The position numbers and the translations under genes are program-made. Shown in pieces: positions 1 through 11,000 of a DNA stretch of 60,000 bases. Under the pieces are notes generated by a model, which ran no database searches, was not told the DNA's origin, and was given only the letters and a program-made list of their open reading frames with translations. The first letter of the stretch is position 1, and each line of letters opens with the position of its first letter. The stretch comes from Hydractinia symbiolongicarpus (Eukaryota; Cnidaria; Hydrozoa; Anthoathecata; Hydractiniidae): contig NC_079879.1 of NCBI RefSeq assembly GCF_029227915.1, positions 22,276,501 through 22,336,500 of the forward strand. Direction: 5' to 3'.

Positions 1-356
1 CCTTATTAATTATTTAGCAATTGAAGTGAACTAATTAAAAACTAATTAAAAATGTGAAAATATTACATAAAAAAGCAACACAATATTACCAACTAACTCT
101 GCAATGGCACTAAATGGCCAAGTGTGACTTGTTGAATTTGTGTGCAGGTATTTTGGATTTAACTAAAAGCAATAACAAATGCAAATGGTTTCAAATCTCT
201 GTAATAACAGCTGTCTATCTGTGGCTTAAAAGCAAGTGACACCAATGATGCACAAAATAATGAAGTCCGGTACATGTAGACAGGCGAAACTATAAAATCT
301 TCCAGTCTTACAACTAGTTGTTACAATATCATCATAAAATAATAGTGACAACTTAC

Positions 357-452
357 AGCACTCAATCTTAAGCCAGTTTCTGTTTGAACTGGGATAGATG
401 AAGGTACTTGATCCATCTGCAATGAAGATCCAGGTTGGTTCATGTTGCACCA
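357..452 (-). CDS. Candidate internal exon of an unidentified minus-strand gene
   Basis: A 96-base stretch (32 codons) is open on the minus strand. It is preceded by a tag acceptor (ending at 453) and followed by a GTAAGT donor at 356-351. The peptide begins WCNMNQPGSS and ends TGLRLSA. It is rich in Ser, Gln and Pro, which would suit a low-complexity linker of a regulatory protein. No family is recognised. The downstream part of such a gene would lie left of the window. No convincing upstream partner exon was found between 452 and 8,000, so this may be an alternative exon, part of a long-intron gene, or chance. Confidence 0.3.
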
Positions 453-2710
453 CTGAACATAAAATAAGGTAATTAGAAATTATGATGTTTTTAATAATTT
501 TATGATATATTTATGAGCACTAAACTAAGCAAATAGTTTCTTTTTATATTTCTTGAAGGCAATTGTAGTAATTTTAACATATCCTACGGGGTTGCCTGTC
601 CTTTATATAGTATTTCGTGTTTCCGTAACAGACAGATGACAGCTATTATTATAGAGAAGCAGTACTCAGTATTTTATTAATTACTGAACCATAGTATTAA
701 AGCACCATTCCAATAAGACAGAGCGTTTCATATTATGTTGTCTTTGTGCAACGGGTTGCTAGAATATCAATGGTACCCATACCTAAGAAAATTTTAGCTC
801 CGGATTCACAGTTAAATCGTCATTAACAGGTCATATTTTAAAATATTTCTAATATTTCACAAAAAACAGCAAACAATTGGAAATTACAGCAAAATCCGGA
901 AAGGTAGACTTTCAAATTGTTAAGAAAATTGCAGTACTGGAGCTATTTTGGGGATTTCAATAAGGGGTAGCATCCATACTCAAGTATCCATACTCAAGCC
1001 TCAAAAATGTCGATTTCACACTTTGTTGGTGGTTGAGTTCTTTTACTGCTGCAATTTGACTTTTAGGAACGGTTTAAGAAAAAAATCTACAATAAAACTT
1101 AAAAGATATATGTTACAATGTTTATTTAACAATTTGTTTATCTTTGAGTTTCTGAAAGTATTAATACTTTAGCCTTAGATAAATATTTATACACAACATT
1201 TGCAGCATTTTTACATGTATAAGCTGATTAATCTTCAAAATTTTATCCACCTGTTAAAATTTCTTAAATTTTGCCTTTCTAAGCCTAAGGTTAGATTTTT
1301 TTTTAAAAAAAGCTTGTAGATAAATGTTTTTCTACTGTACAATACTTTCTGGTAATATTATTAATTTAACTCAACTTTGTTTTAAAATTAGAAGTAGCTA
1401 AAACACACACACATAAAAGCATGGTGATTATTAAACCTAATTATCACCAGACCTTCTTTACCTGAATAATTTTAGTAACCACCCAGTTTGATTTAGCATC
1501 CATGATATTGGACTGAGCACTTATTTAAAAAGTCAGGGTAATCTGCACTATATACATGTTTAAAAGTTTTTATACATTTTAAACATCAGGGCTTTTATTA
1601 CATTTTTTGGTGACAAGAATTGCCTCAAATTGAAAACATAAAATTTTTTTTCACTTAGCTCTTTAACTAAAATCTTGGCATTTTTTTTATTGGATGTTAT
1701 AGTAATGTCCTATTATAACTAATCCATTCTCCTTAAAGATGATTATTAAAGACAATGACAGATTTCATGTTTCTTAATGAAAGTTAAAATGAGGATGAGT
1801 TAGATGTATGTCTTAGTGTTTGTTATTCTTTTTGGGTACTTAATTGGTCATTTGTAGTACTATATGTGTGCAAGTAGTAGGACATGCATTGTTTTTTTTT
1901 TTTTGATGGAATTTTATGCAATTAAAAAATATACTTTGCATTTGTTTGTTTTCTCCTTTGACAAAGAAATTTTAATTACCTTTCTATCACCAGAAATTAA
2001 TAAATTGCTATAGATTGTCACTCTTCTTAGTCAATTTTTGCTGCTTTGTGTTCGTTTGCCTAAATCAGATACAACAACAATTTTGCAAATAAAATATATA
2101 AACAATTATGGGAACCATGAAAGTATATATTTTATGTGACTGGTTTCTCATCAAAACAAAATGATTTTTTTGGTACACAGGATAAAAAGTTGTTTAACAA
2201 GTAGCTAGCTATATATATTAGATTTATTTTAAAAATCTCTTTTCATTATTAGATAGATAGATAGTGAGATAGATGTGCACATCCTAAATGGCCAACAACA
2301 TATCCAGATATTTTTTAGTCATACTGTTTGCTTAAAAAATCTCAGTGATGTGCCACTATAGTTGGCACCGTGGAGAAAATTTTGAGTTAGGATGTTTCTA
2401 GATTGTTAGATTTGCATTTGCAATGAAGTTGGTTTAAAATCATAGGAAAAAAGAATAGACTTTTTTACTGGGAATGTAAACCGTCTAAAAGCAAAGCGAT
2501 TTTTCTGGGCATGCCACTAAAAATATTCATTATTATTCTTATTATTCCTATTATTCTTATTAACAAAGAAATCTAGCTATATGTTACCTAGCTAGGCATG
2601 CAAAAAGTAGTAGCTCTATTATTTCTATCAATAACATATATTAATATGTGCTTTACGTTTTAGTCCCTTGAAATTGCATGGACTCCTGATTTCTGGTAAT
2701 TTCTGGAAAC
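453..2710. other. AT-rich non-coding stretch
   Basis: Nothing coding is supportable here. The open frames are short and of low complexity. Homopolymer runs of A and T are frequent, and there is a short AGAT microsatellite near 2,251-2,270 and an ATTATTCTT-like run near 2,528-2,562. The stretch could be intron of the gene holding the 357-452 exon, or intergenic. Confidence 0.5.
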
Positions 2711-2850
2711 TAGCTAGGTAAGAACTATTATAGCTAAAGCATTCTCGTCCCCAGAGCTCGTTAGCTAAATATAAACTTGAAAGTAGGCTTTATCTCAATC
2801 AAAAAGTTCTGGGGACGAGAATGCTTAAGCTATCTAGTTCTTCCTGACTA
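2711..2850. mobile_element. Small inverted-repeat MITE (CTCGTCCCCAG family)
   Basis: Two arms of about 45 bases (about 2,714-2,758 and 2,804-2,848) are inverted copies sharing the core GCATTCTCGTCCCCAGA. About 45 bases of unrelated loop lie between them. There is no coding capacity. The size and palindromic shape fit a non-autonomous DNA transposon. Related cores with the CTCGTCCCCAG / CTGGGACAAG motif recur near 3,228, 16,258-16,350 and 59,695-59,745, which marks a family. Confidence 0.7.
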
Positions 2851-3011
2851 TTTCATTTCATGTTTTTTTTTTATTATTTCATTTTCATTTCATTCATGAA
2901 TTAAATCTGAGTGTTTTGCATAAAAAGTGTTTGGCTCTGCTACCGATGACCGAACACCAACATTTGGATCTCTTTTTGGTCTTGTTGCTTCGTTTAACCA
3001 AACTTTGCTTA

Positions 3012-4275
3012 CTACGGTGGCCGACAAAAGTGCATAAAAAAAATCTTTGTTGTGTAAATTTTAAAAATGCGTAAAAAAAATCTTATATCCGTAAAAATAA
3101 TGATAAATGCGTAAAAATAACGGTATATGCATAAAAATTATGTTAAATGCGTAAAAATAATGTTAAATGCGTAAAAATAATGCTTGGCAACCCCTTTGAC
3201 TTTTCTCAAGGTTGCGAGTCTGAAGCAGCAGGATGTACTGCAACCTTGTCCCCAGGACTTGACTATTTTTCAATAATGAATCAAGACCCCGTACAAAGAC
3301 AAAAATACAAAACTTTTCAAGCAAAAATACGCTGATACACATGCTCCTTGTTTTTAATTTTTTTAAACGTTTAAAGAAACATTGACGAAATTTGATAGGC
3401 CAATAAGAACTCGGTAAAATGGTCTATGGATAGGCTTGGTTCCTACACAAAGAAGACATACGTTCACAAGCGTTTAATGGAGACAATGAAGTGTGCTCGA
3501 CTAAGCGCAGACAAATTACCAGCACATTTTTACCTTTAATTGCGGTTTTCACTTGCTGACAAAAAAAAACACGAGGACGCGTGAATAGTGTCACTTTCTG
3601 AAAGAAATAAAAGCATAGGAATTGTTTGTCAATAGTGAAGCATGTCCCATCTTATGACACGTGTGTGCATTTGATTTTATCCCATCCCACGTGATTGCAG
3701 TTGAGTTTATCCCATCCTATAACACGATTTTTAAAATCGGCAGATCCCTTTGTCAATAGTTAGGCTTGTACCAACTTAAGACGAATTCTCGTACGTATGT
3801 CCAAAGTTGGGCCAAGCCCGTCAATAGATGGCCTATCCCAACTGCGAACGCACCGACCCGTCTTTTGACACACCGACCAGTCCTTTGACCGGCCGTCCCG
3901 TCTTACCCACGTCCAAAGTAAGGCCGGTGTCCGCAGTTGGGTCAAAAAAGAAGTTCATCAAAGTTTTCCCGCACATTATAAGCAAATGTTGCAACATTTG
4001 CTTATAATGTGCGGGTTCATATATTTATTTATTTAATGACAAGGTCACGGCAGACAAGAACTGGATATAAGATTTTTTTACGGAATGAGATTATTTTTAT
4101 GTATATAACGTTTTTTTTACGCATATAACATTTTTTTACGCATCATATAACATTTTTTTACGCATATTAGATTTTTTACGCATATAACATTTTTTTTATG
4201 CATATTAGATTTTTTTACGCATTTTTAAAATTTACACAACAAAGATTTTTTTTATGCACTTGTCGGCCACGGTAG
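3012..4275. mobile_element. 1.26-kb fold-back element with repeat-rich arms
   Basis: The left end (CTACGGTGGCCGACAA) and right end (TTGTCGGCCACGGTAG) are inverted copies. The identity continues for about 70 bases through GTGCATAAAAAAAATCTTTG and TGTAAATTTTAAAAATGCG. Inside each arm a unit of about 20 bases built on ATGCGTAAAAATAATGTT is repeated several times (about 3,066-3,182 and 4,072-4,220 in inverse sense). The centre carries a piece of the CTTGTCCCCAGG repeat (3,210-3,262), a GC-richer segment (3,760-3,940) and a 48-bp palindrome. No transposase frame is present. The architecture resembles fold-back type DNA elements; the class is inferred. Confidence 0.75.
3968..4015. repeat. Perfect 48-bp palindrome
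   Basis: The 24 bases 3,968-3,991 (CCCGCACATTATAAGC..) are followed with no spacer by their exact reverse complement (3,992-4,015). A hairpin or cruciform with no loop bases would form. It lies inside the fold-back element and may be the junction left by a nested palindromic element or by inverted duplication. Confidence 0.9.
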
Positions 4276-4329
4276 CTTACAGTTTTACATGCACGGCCCG
4301 CGGCAAGCAACTTTTTTTAAAAAGAATCA

Positions 4330-5565
4330 AGATTTAATGTTCCATTCGGAGTGTGCAGCTATACGGAGTCGGCTCTGTGTAGGCATGCGTATACGGAGTA
4401 TAACTTCGTATATAGCGACATGTTTACTCCGTATAGACGGAAATATTTAAATATCTCAAAGTCGCGAGGGGCGCAGACAGCTTTGAGAGTATAATGCCGA
4501 GACTGGTTTGGCTAAACATTAGCGAATGCAGCATGAGCGTCGAAGTCTAAACTAAGCATTCTTATTAAAAATTTACTCTGGCCTATTCCAGTTTAGAAAC
4601 TTGTGCCTAAAACAAGCAAATAATTTGTGTAAGAAGAAAAACGTCAAAATATGAGACAAGCATGCAGAGTACCAATTACCGTAGATAACAGTTCCAGCTA
4701 ATAAAAGTTCGAGTTAACCGGTGTTCGAGTTACCGGCAGTTCTGCTGTATGATGTAGTTTACTATTTGCGTTTTGTATGAAGTTTATTTTTATGGCTTCC
4801 ATTATATTCATTCTAAGCTTTATAACTTTGTTTTGTATGTTTCTGTATGCAATAAAACTAACCATACAATCAATGACTTTTTATTATGTAACTTTAAAAT
4901 TAAACCTTAACTCATTAACAATACATCGAATTCTGTTCCTACCAAACATGTCACACTCCGCATACTTAACATGGCACACTCCGTATACTAAGCTTGTCAC
5001 ACTCCGTATAGCATACTTCGTAAATTAGGCATGTCATACTCCGTAGACTAAGCATGTCACACTCCGTATACTAAGCATCTCACATTCCATATACTAAGCC
5101 TGTCACACACAGCATAGTAAGCACGTCACACTCTCCGTATAGCATACTTCGTATATGAAGCATGTCACAGTTCGTATGGCATAGTCGTATAGCATACTCC
5201 GTATGGCATACTCCTTGTAGCAAATTCTGCATACTCCCCATAGCGATTTCTGCATAGCATACTCTCGGTATCTTACAATCTGTATGCCATAATCCTTTTT
5301 TTGCAATCAAACTAATGTTCCCACACTCCGTATAACTACAATATACCTCGTATGTTTACGATGGATAAAAAGTAGGAAAATGACGTGCTTGTCTTTTTAA
5401 CTTGTTCTTTATGGTGATTATTTTATTTTTTTTCGGAAATAGTTTTAGCAGTAATATATTGCAATATTTCCACTTTAAGAACATTCGTTGGCAGACTACG
5501 TATAGATAAACCAAACTCCGTATGGCAGCTATACGGAGTATTACTCCGTATAGAAACCACACTCC
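4330..5565. repeat. CTCCGTATA satellite-like repeat field
   Basis: Imperfect repeats of a roughly 20-30 base unit (consensus like CACACTCCGTATACTAAGCATGT) fill about 4,945-5,340. Scattered direct and inverted copies of ACTCCGTATA / TACGGAGTAT extend from about 4,340 to 5,565. Open minus-strand frames here merely translate the repeat. Spacing is irregular, so this is a degenerate minisatellite rather than a clean array. Confidence 0.75.
4700..4752 (-). mobile_element. Possible pogo/Tigger-like terminal repeat
   Basis: Read on the minus strand the segment begins CAGCAGAACTGCCGG and continues with TAACTCGAACACCGGTTAAC. This resembles the CAGTAGAACCTCG...-type termini of pogo/Tigger DNA transposons. 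No matching inverted partner was found nearby, so this is at best one surviving end of an old copy. The assignment is by remembered similarity only. Confidence 0.35.
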
Positions 5566-5569
5566 GTAC

Positions 5570-8021
5570 GTCGCATTAACCCTTATTCTTGTCGGGCGAG
5601 TGTAGTCCCGTGTGGGCGGGGAAATTTCCTACTCCCGTAACTTCCCTTGTGTTTGGCTGTGAGCCATAAAGTTGGTAAGAATGATGTCTATCACATGACA
5701 ATAAAAAAATTATACCTCAAATGATAACAGTGAGCAATATTTTTTGCTGACGTTATTTTAGGTTTTACACTAATTTTTTCCACATCATATTTTTGGCAAT
5801 TTTTGCTTAAAGGAGAACTAACGAAAAAAACTACATATGTGTTTTTATATAATAAAAAAACGTTCTTACATATCAGGAAAACAACGTGGCATAAAAAAAA
5901 TTATAAATTTTATTAAGTCCAAATTTCGGTCCGAAAGCCATAAATTACATTAACGGTCGATTATCAAACAAAAGCCAACTTGGTTCAACATATTTTGTTA
6001 ATTTGTGACACTTCAGACGGCGTACATAGCTCAGTCAGGACTTGTGAGGATGCACTCACTTCTTGGTCTTCTAAAAGACAGAATTTATCGCGAGGTTTGA
6101 GCGATGAAAAAGACAAGTTAAATTCCAGTAGAACAACATCATCGTAGAAAAAATAATTTTCAACAATTTAACAACATGCGAAATTAGGTAAATAGAGAAA
6201 AACTTTGTAGGATGTTTTGATACAAAAATACACAAGACAAATTTCGTAATAAAGTTGAATACACGTAATACTTATTTTGTCCAAAACTCTAAAACTATGT
6301 TTACAACAGTAAAATATTATTTTATTCTGATGAACATATTTATTTCAAAATATGATAAATAAAATTATTCTAATCACAGTTTAGCATTTCCTTGCTTCGT
6401 TCATTCAGAATGCGTGTTTCACATCCCGCAGACTTACGTCACACAAATTAGTATTTTACCGAACAGAAAGTCCTTATCGACACTGTCATGGCGGCGACCG
6501 CAGGACTACTTTGACCTTAAATATATCGAGAACTATTACCTTAAATTGAGGAATTTATTTAAGAAAGGAGAATGTAATTATTAAAATTAGGGAAGAGGGG
6601 GATCTAGTGTATTTGAGAATTCCCTGAATTTCATAACTTCCCTAACCGTATTTAAGCATGGGCAGGTAAAATCAACTTACCCAGCTGGCATTTGGTGACT
6701 TTTCTTTTATGGACATCCTGCAACAGAATTTTACAACACGATTAAGGAATTTTTTTTATTGTCTGTAAAAGAGTGCATTCAAAAAATTAGCAAATATGAA
6801 ACTCGGTTGTACTAATCAAACATGGCACAAAATTTTTATTTAGAACCTAACAGAACAATTAGACTTTGACATATTTCAATCATAAAAATTGCACTTAATG
6901 TTTTCGCACATATATCTTTGGCAAAATTGATATAAGTGTCAAAAATAGTTTATCGGTGTCCCCAGAAAGTGGTAAAGCAGGAACTCAGAGGAAGTATAAT
7001 AATAGTAAAATATTTTGTGACTCAGTTTCATCAAACCAGCCAAAAACAAGTTTTTATTTCAATTTTTTTTAGCAAAAAGTATGATTGCGAAAGAGAAGTA
7101 TTTTTTACAGCCTACTTTAAACTTGGTAACTCAGCAAGAAATAGTTTTCGTAAAAATTTAAGTGTTTTAGAAATTAGTTCTCACAAAAATTAATTCCCCT
7201 CAAGTATCTCTTAATAGTTCCGCTCATAACAGAATGTTCGGAAACTTTTGTGAATGATCTAAAACCTTTTGTAAATTTCACAAATTTCAAGATTACTGAA
7301 TAAAGCAAGACTTCAACAATTATACCAATTATAAAAGCTTTTAGTCTATGTTATAAACATCATTTCTAATTAATTTATAACGCATAACTCCGCGAGATTT
7401 ATCTTGATAACAAAAAAGTACTTTGGTTCCATTCTAAATATATAAGGCGCCTGCCTCAGATATTTATAATCTGAAGCTGTCTACATATATCCAGAATTAG
7501 TTTTTGACACTAAATATCGTAAAAATTGATAGATAAAATGCAAGTCATCGAAACTGTTTATTGTTTTTAATCTTTCCTTCTCCTTCCCTGAATATGTTAT
7601 GTGCCTTTATAAAAGGGGAGTAAAATTTAAACTTCGCGGATTTCGCGGTTTAGGGGTCATCGTCCGGATATAAAAAAAGATTTGTTGGGAGGATTTCATG
7701 CAATTTGACATTTGATATTTTGTGTTAGATTTTAAGAACTTTTTTGTTAAATTATGACTTATATACTTTCTTTTTATGCATTTTCAGATTATTTTTTTAG
7801 TAAAAGGCATATTCAATATACTGAAATATTTGCTGATGTCATCAAAATTCAAATGACAGAACTTTTCAATTGTTTTTCTGCCTAAGGGGATTTTTCCACG
7901 GGCCTAATCTAAAAAAAAAGAGACAAAAACGCTGTTCACGCTCCTTCCCACCCGCCTTCCTGCATGTTCCCGTTAAAACAGACAAAAAAGACAAAACAAC
8001 AACTAATCGTTGTTAGTATTA
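5570..8021. other. Non-coding interval downstream of the CaRF-like gene
   Basis: No gene can be supported in this AT-rich interval. Near 6,488 a short plus-strand frame opens with ATGGCGGCGACC and closes after 8 codons. A minus-strand AATAAA (complement of 7,557-7,562) lies about 460 bases beyond the stop codon of the gene ending at 8,022 and is a possible polyadenylation signal. Confidence 0.4.
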
Positions 8022-11000
8022 TTACGTTTTTAAAGGAAACATTGAAAAACACATATCTTCCAAACATTCAGCTAAGTGTGCTCGCATTCCACTTTCATCA
8101 AATACTAAATTTCTTGGTTCAATGTCAAAGGCAAAAGCAACAGTATAGGCGATAGCGTAAAGTCCACACTCTTTAATGTGCTCGTCCTTTTCAACGCGTT
8201 CGATAAACAAGATGTTATCTCCTAAGCAATTCTCAGGCGTCATTTTTAAGATCTGCTCAATAACGGTAGCTTTGGAACTTAAAGTACAACAAAAGATGAA
8301 AATGTTCTCAGTAATTTTTGCAGAAGCTGACCAATGTCCACTGTCAGACATATGCAACTGAACTACTTTTTTATCACTACTCAACTTTGCGATGTCTTTA
8401 GAGTGATCGGCTAAAATGTCAGGGTCACATAAACCTTCAACATCGCTAAACTGATGACGTAACACATTTTGAACGCTTTTAATAACATCCAATGAAAGTG
8501 GTTCTCCCGAAAGTATACATTTCTGATCATTTTTATTCAGTTTGATGTTCAACTCAGCATCAAAGATCCATAAGTCATCGTCAACTGGTACATCATTGCC
8601 ACCTGTACCATGTTGGTCGTTTGTACTAGGAATTTCAGAAATATTTCCATCCACGTCGTTGTTTACAGTCAGCAGAAGAGTGTCAGTTGCTGATAAACTC
8701 GAATCTGTTTTCTTTTCGTTCTCCAGCAAATTATTAACTTTTACGTCATTTCTATCTACACTGGGAATTAGCTTCGATTTCTTATTTATCTCAGAAGAAT
8801 TCCCGTCGATCGAAGGTCTCTTCCCCCCTAGCTTAGTGGTCTGCGGAATTTTTGCTATTTCTAGCTTCACATCGTTAAGCATTAACTGCAAATCCAGCTT
8901 GACTTTTTGCAGCATGTTCTTGTCCTCAACTTGTCTTATCGTGTTCGACAACTCCTGACAAAAAGTGTCGCAATCCGTCACAAGATTGGTAGGAAATTGA
9001 AGACCATCTTCCGACACCACTTCGCTTGTACTACTTGCAGTTAAAACATTCATTGGATTTAGCATTGCTTTCACACCACCAACTTTCATGAGCGGTTTTA
9101 CTATAGACAACGTTGCTGGGTTTGTCGTGTTTGTGGTCACTTGCGCAGCAGTCTGTTCATTGTCATTCTTTTCTTTTTTGTCGGCACTGCGCAAACATTC
9201 ATCCAACTGGTTCTTATCAAAACAAGACAAATCCATGTTTAACGTCGGGTTTCCGGAATACAGAGAAGAAAGCATATCCCAGCCCCATCCACTAAAACCT
9301 TGAAAAACCGCCAGCATATGCTTGCACGGTAACCTATATTTCAACCAATCAATACATACGCAAGATGGTAGCGTTGTTGCGTCACCGAAACACATTGCAT
9401 AGGTAGCATCGGGTTCGTTCTTGTTCTGCACCCAAAATAAACCTGTCTGTATTTGATTAATGGTATACTCGCTGATATTGATGGCTTTCATTCGCTCCGT
9501 CACGTGTTTGATCACTGTAGAAGGCTTGTATTGTAAATAGGATGGCGAGTTACTTGGAAGCTTCGCGAGTAAACACTGATTACGATAGTCAAGGATGTTC
9601 CGACTGACATATCTAAACGTGAAATTAAAAGCGAGGTAAAAGCAATATTGTAACAACCACAGGCTCTAATTTTTGCGACATACAAAGTAAGGACCATTGT
9701 ATATACTTCCGCGCAAAATGTAATTCGTGCCGTTATGTTACGAAAAAATTCAATGGTGTGAATAATGAGGGATATTTTTTAAATGCTATCGGAACTAGAA
9801 AATATTAATAATAATATATGCTAAAGAAATTCTAACCTTTCATAGACAAAAATGCACCGTGCGAGAAAATAGTCAGTTTGCGAAAATTTAAACACTTCCG
9901 CACTAGTTTTCGTATCAAAATCTTATTTTAGGTAGCATCTGTCAAGTATTCGTATTAAAACACATTCCATCGTAAAAGAAAATCTTTCTAGGTATTTTGA
10001 TACATAGCATTTTACAAGTTGCGGGTAGAGATCGTTCCCAAACGAGTTTTGCACTGAATAAGTGGGAACTGCTTACACGAAAGCGATCCGATATGCGGAA
10101 CGGAATGGTTTCAATAAAGAGGTGAAAAGACTTTGTTTCAATACTGCAACACCATCAGGCGAATGAACAAAACGGCGACATTAAGAAGTAAACAAACACT
10201 AAATTTTTCTTTGGATGAGTAGCTAACTAGTTTTAAAAGTCGATCCTTTTACTTAGCCTGTATGCATTTTATTCTGGAATAATATGTATTCACAATGTGT
10301 GAACATTGTCTTAAAATAGATATTACACCACAGTATATTTACCTATCGTAGAAGCTGGGAATCAATTCATCAACCAAAAGTTTCAAGAAGTCCACGATTT
10401 TTTTATTCTTTATGTGAGTGTAATGCGCCCCTCTTAAACCTTCCAGTTCTTCTGTGAAAGTCACTTCAAAATGCAGAGTAGGAAAGTAATCGTCATGCCG
10501 GTAGCCGACAACCCAACGCTATAAAAGATAAGGACGTCAGCTAAATTTTGTCAAGAAATCCAGTGAATGTACACGGCTTTATACATAAACAGAATTCGAG
10601 GAAGTAAATAAGATTTTTTGAAAAATGCTTAAATAGGTTGAATTCCCACATATATTTGTAAGTATTGCTTTTAAAACCTGTATCCCTGCGCCTCCTATAA
10701 GTGCGTAACAGCACCATCAATGGTTAGTACCACACCTACTTTTGCTTCAGCTAACCAATCTGTTGAAAACCAATCCCGTAAATCTTCCGACAACTTCCAA
10801 ACTTCACTATTCTCAAGATCTTGTGCAGCTTTATTCAATGTTTCTTCAGTGTAAGAATTTGCGATGTTGTTAAGTTTTTCGAAGACTTCGTCCTTGTCAC
10901 CAACTAAATTGGCAATATTGGCAGGGTGGTTTAACCACATAGTCCAACAGAAATCGCGAGATATTTCTGATATCGAAATCACACAAGCTAAATACAAAAA

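Noticed and set aside
5080-5310. Two overlapping minus-strand frames of 67-76 codons
   Set aside because: Both are translations of the CTCCGTATA repeat in different frames.
6488-6514. ATGGCGGCGACC start-like sequence on the plus strand
   Set aside because: The context looks like a translation start, but the frame stops after eight codons and no GT donor lies inside it to continue the frame.
8542-8958. 138-codon plus-strand frame opposite the fusion gene's last exon
   Set aside because: It is the antisense shadow of the real minus-strand coding exon. Its Ser/Phe-rich composition follows from the other strand's Asp/Glu/Lys codons.
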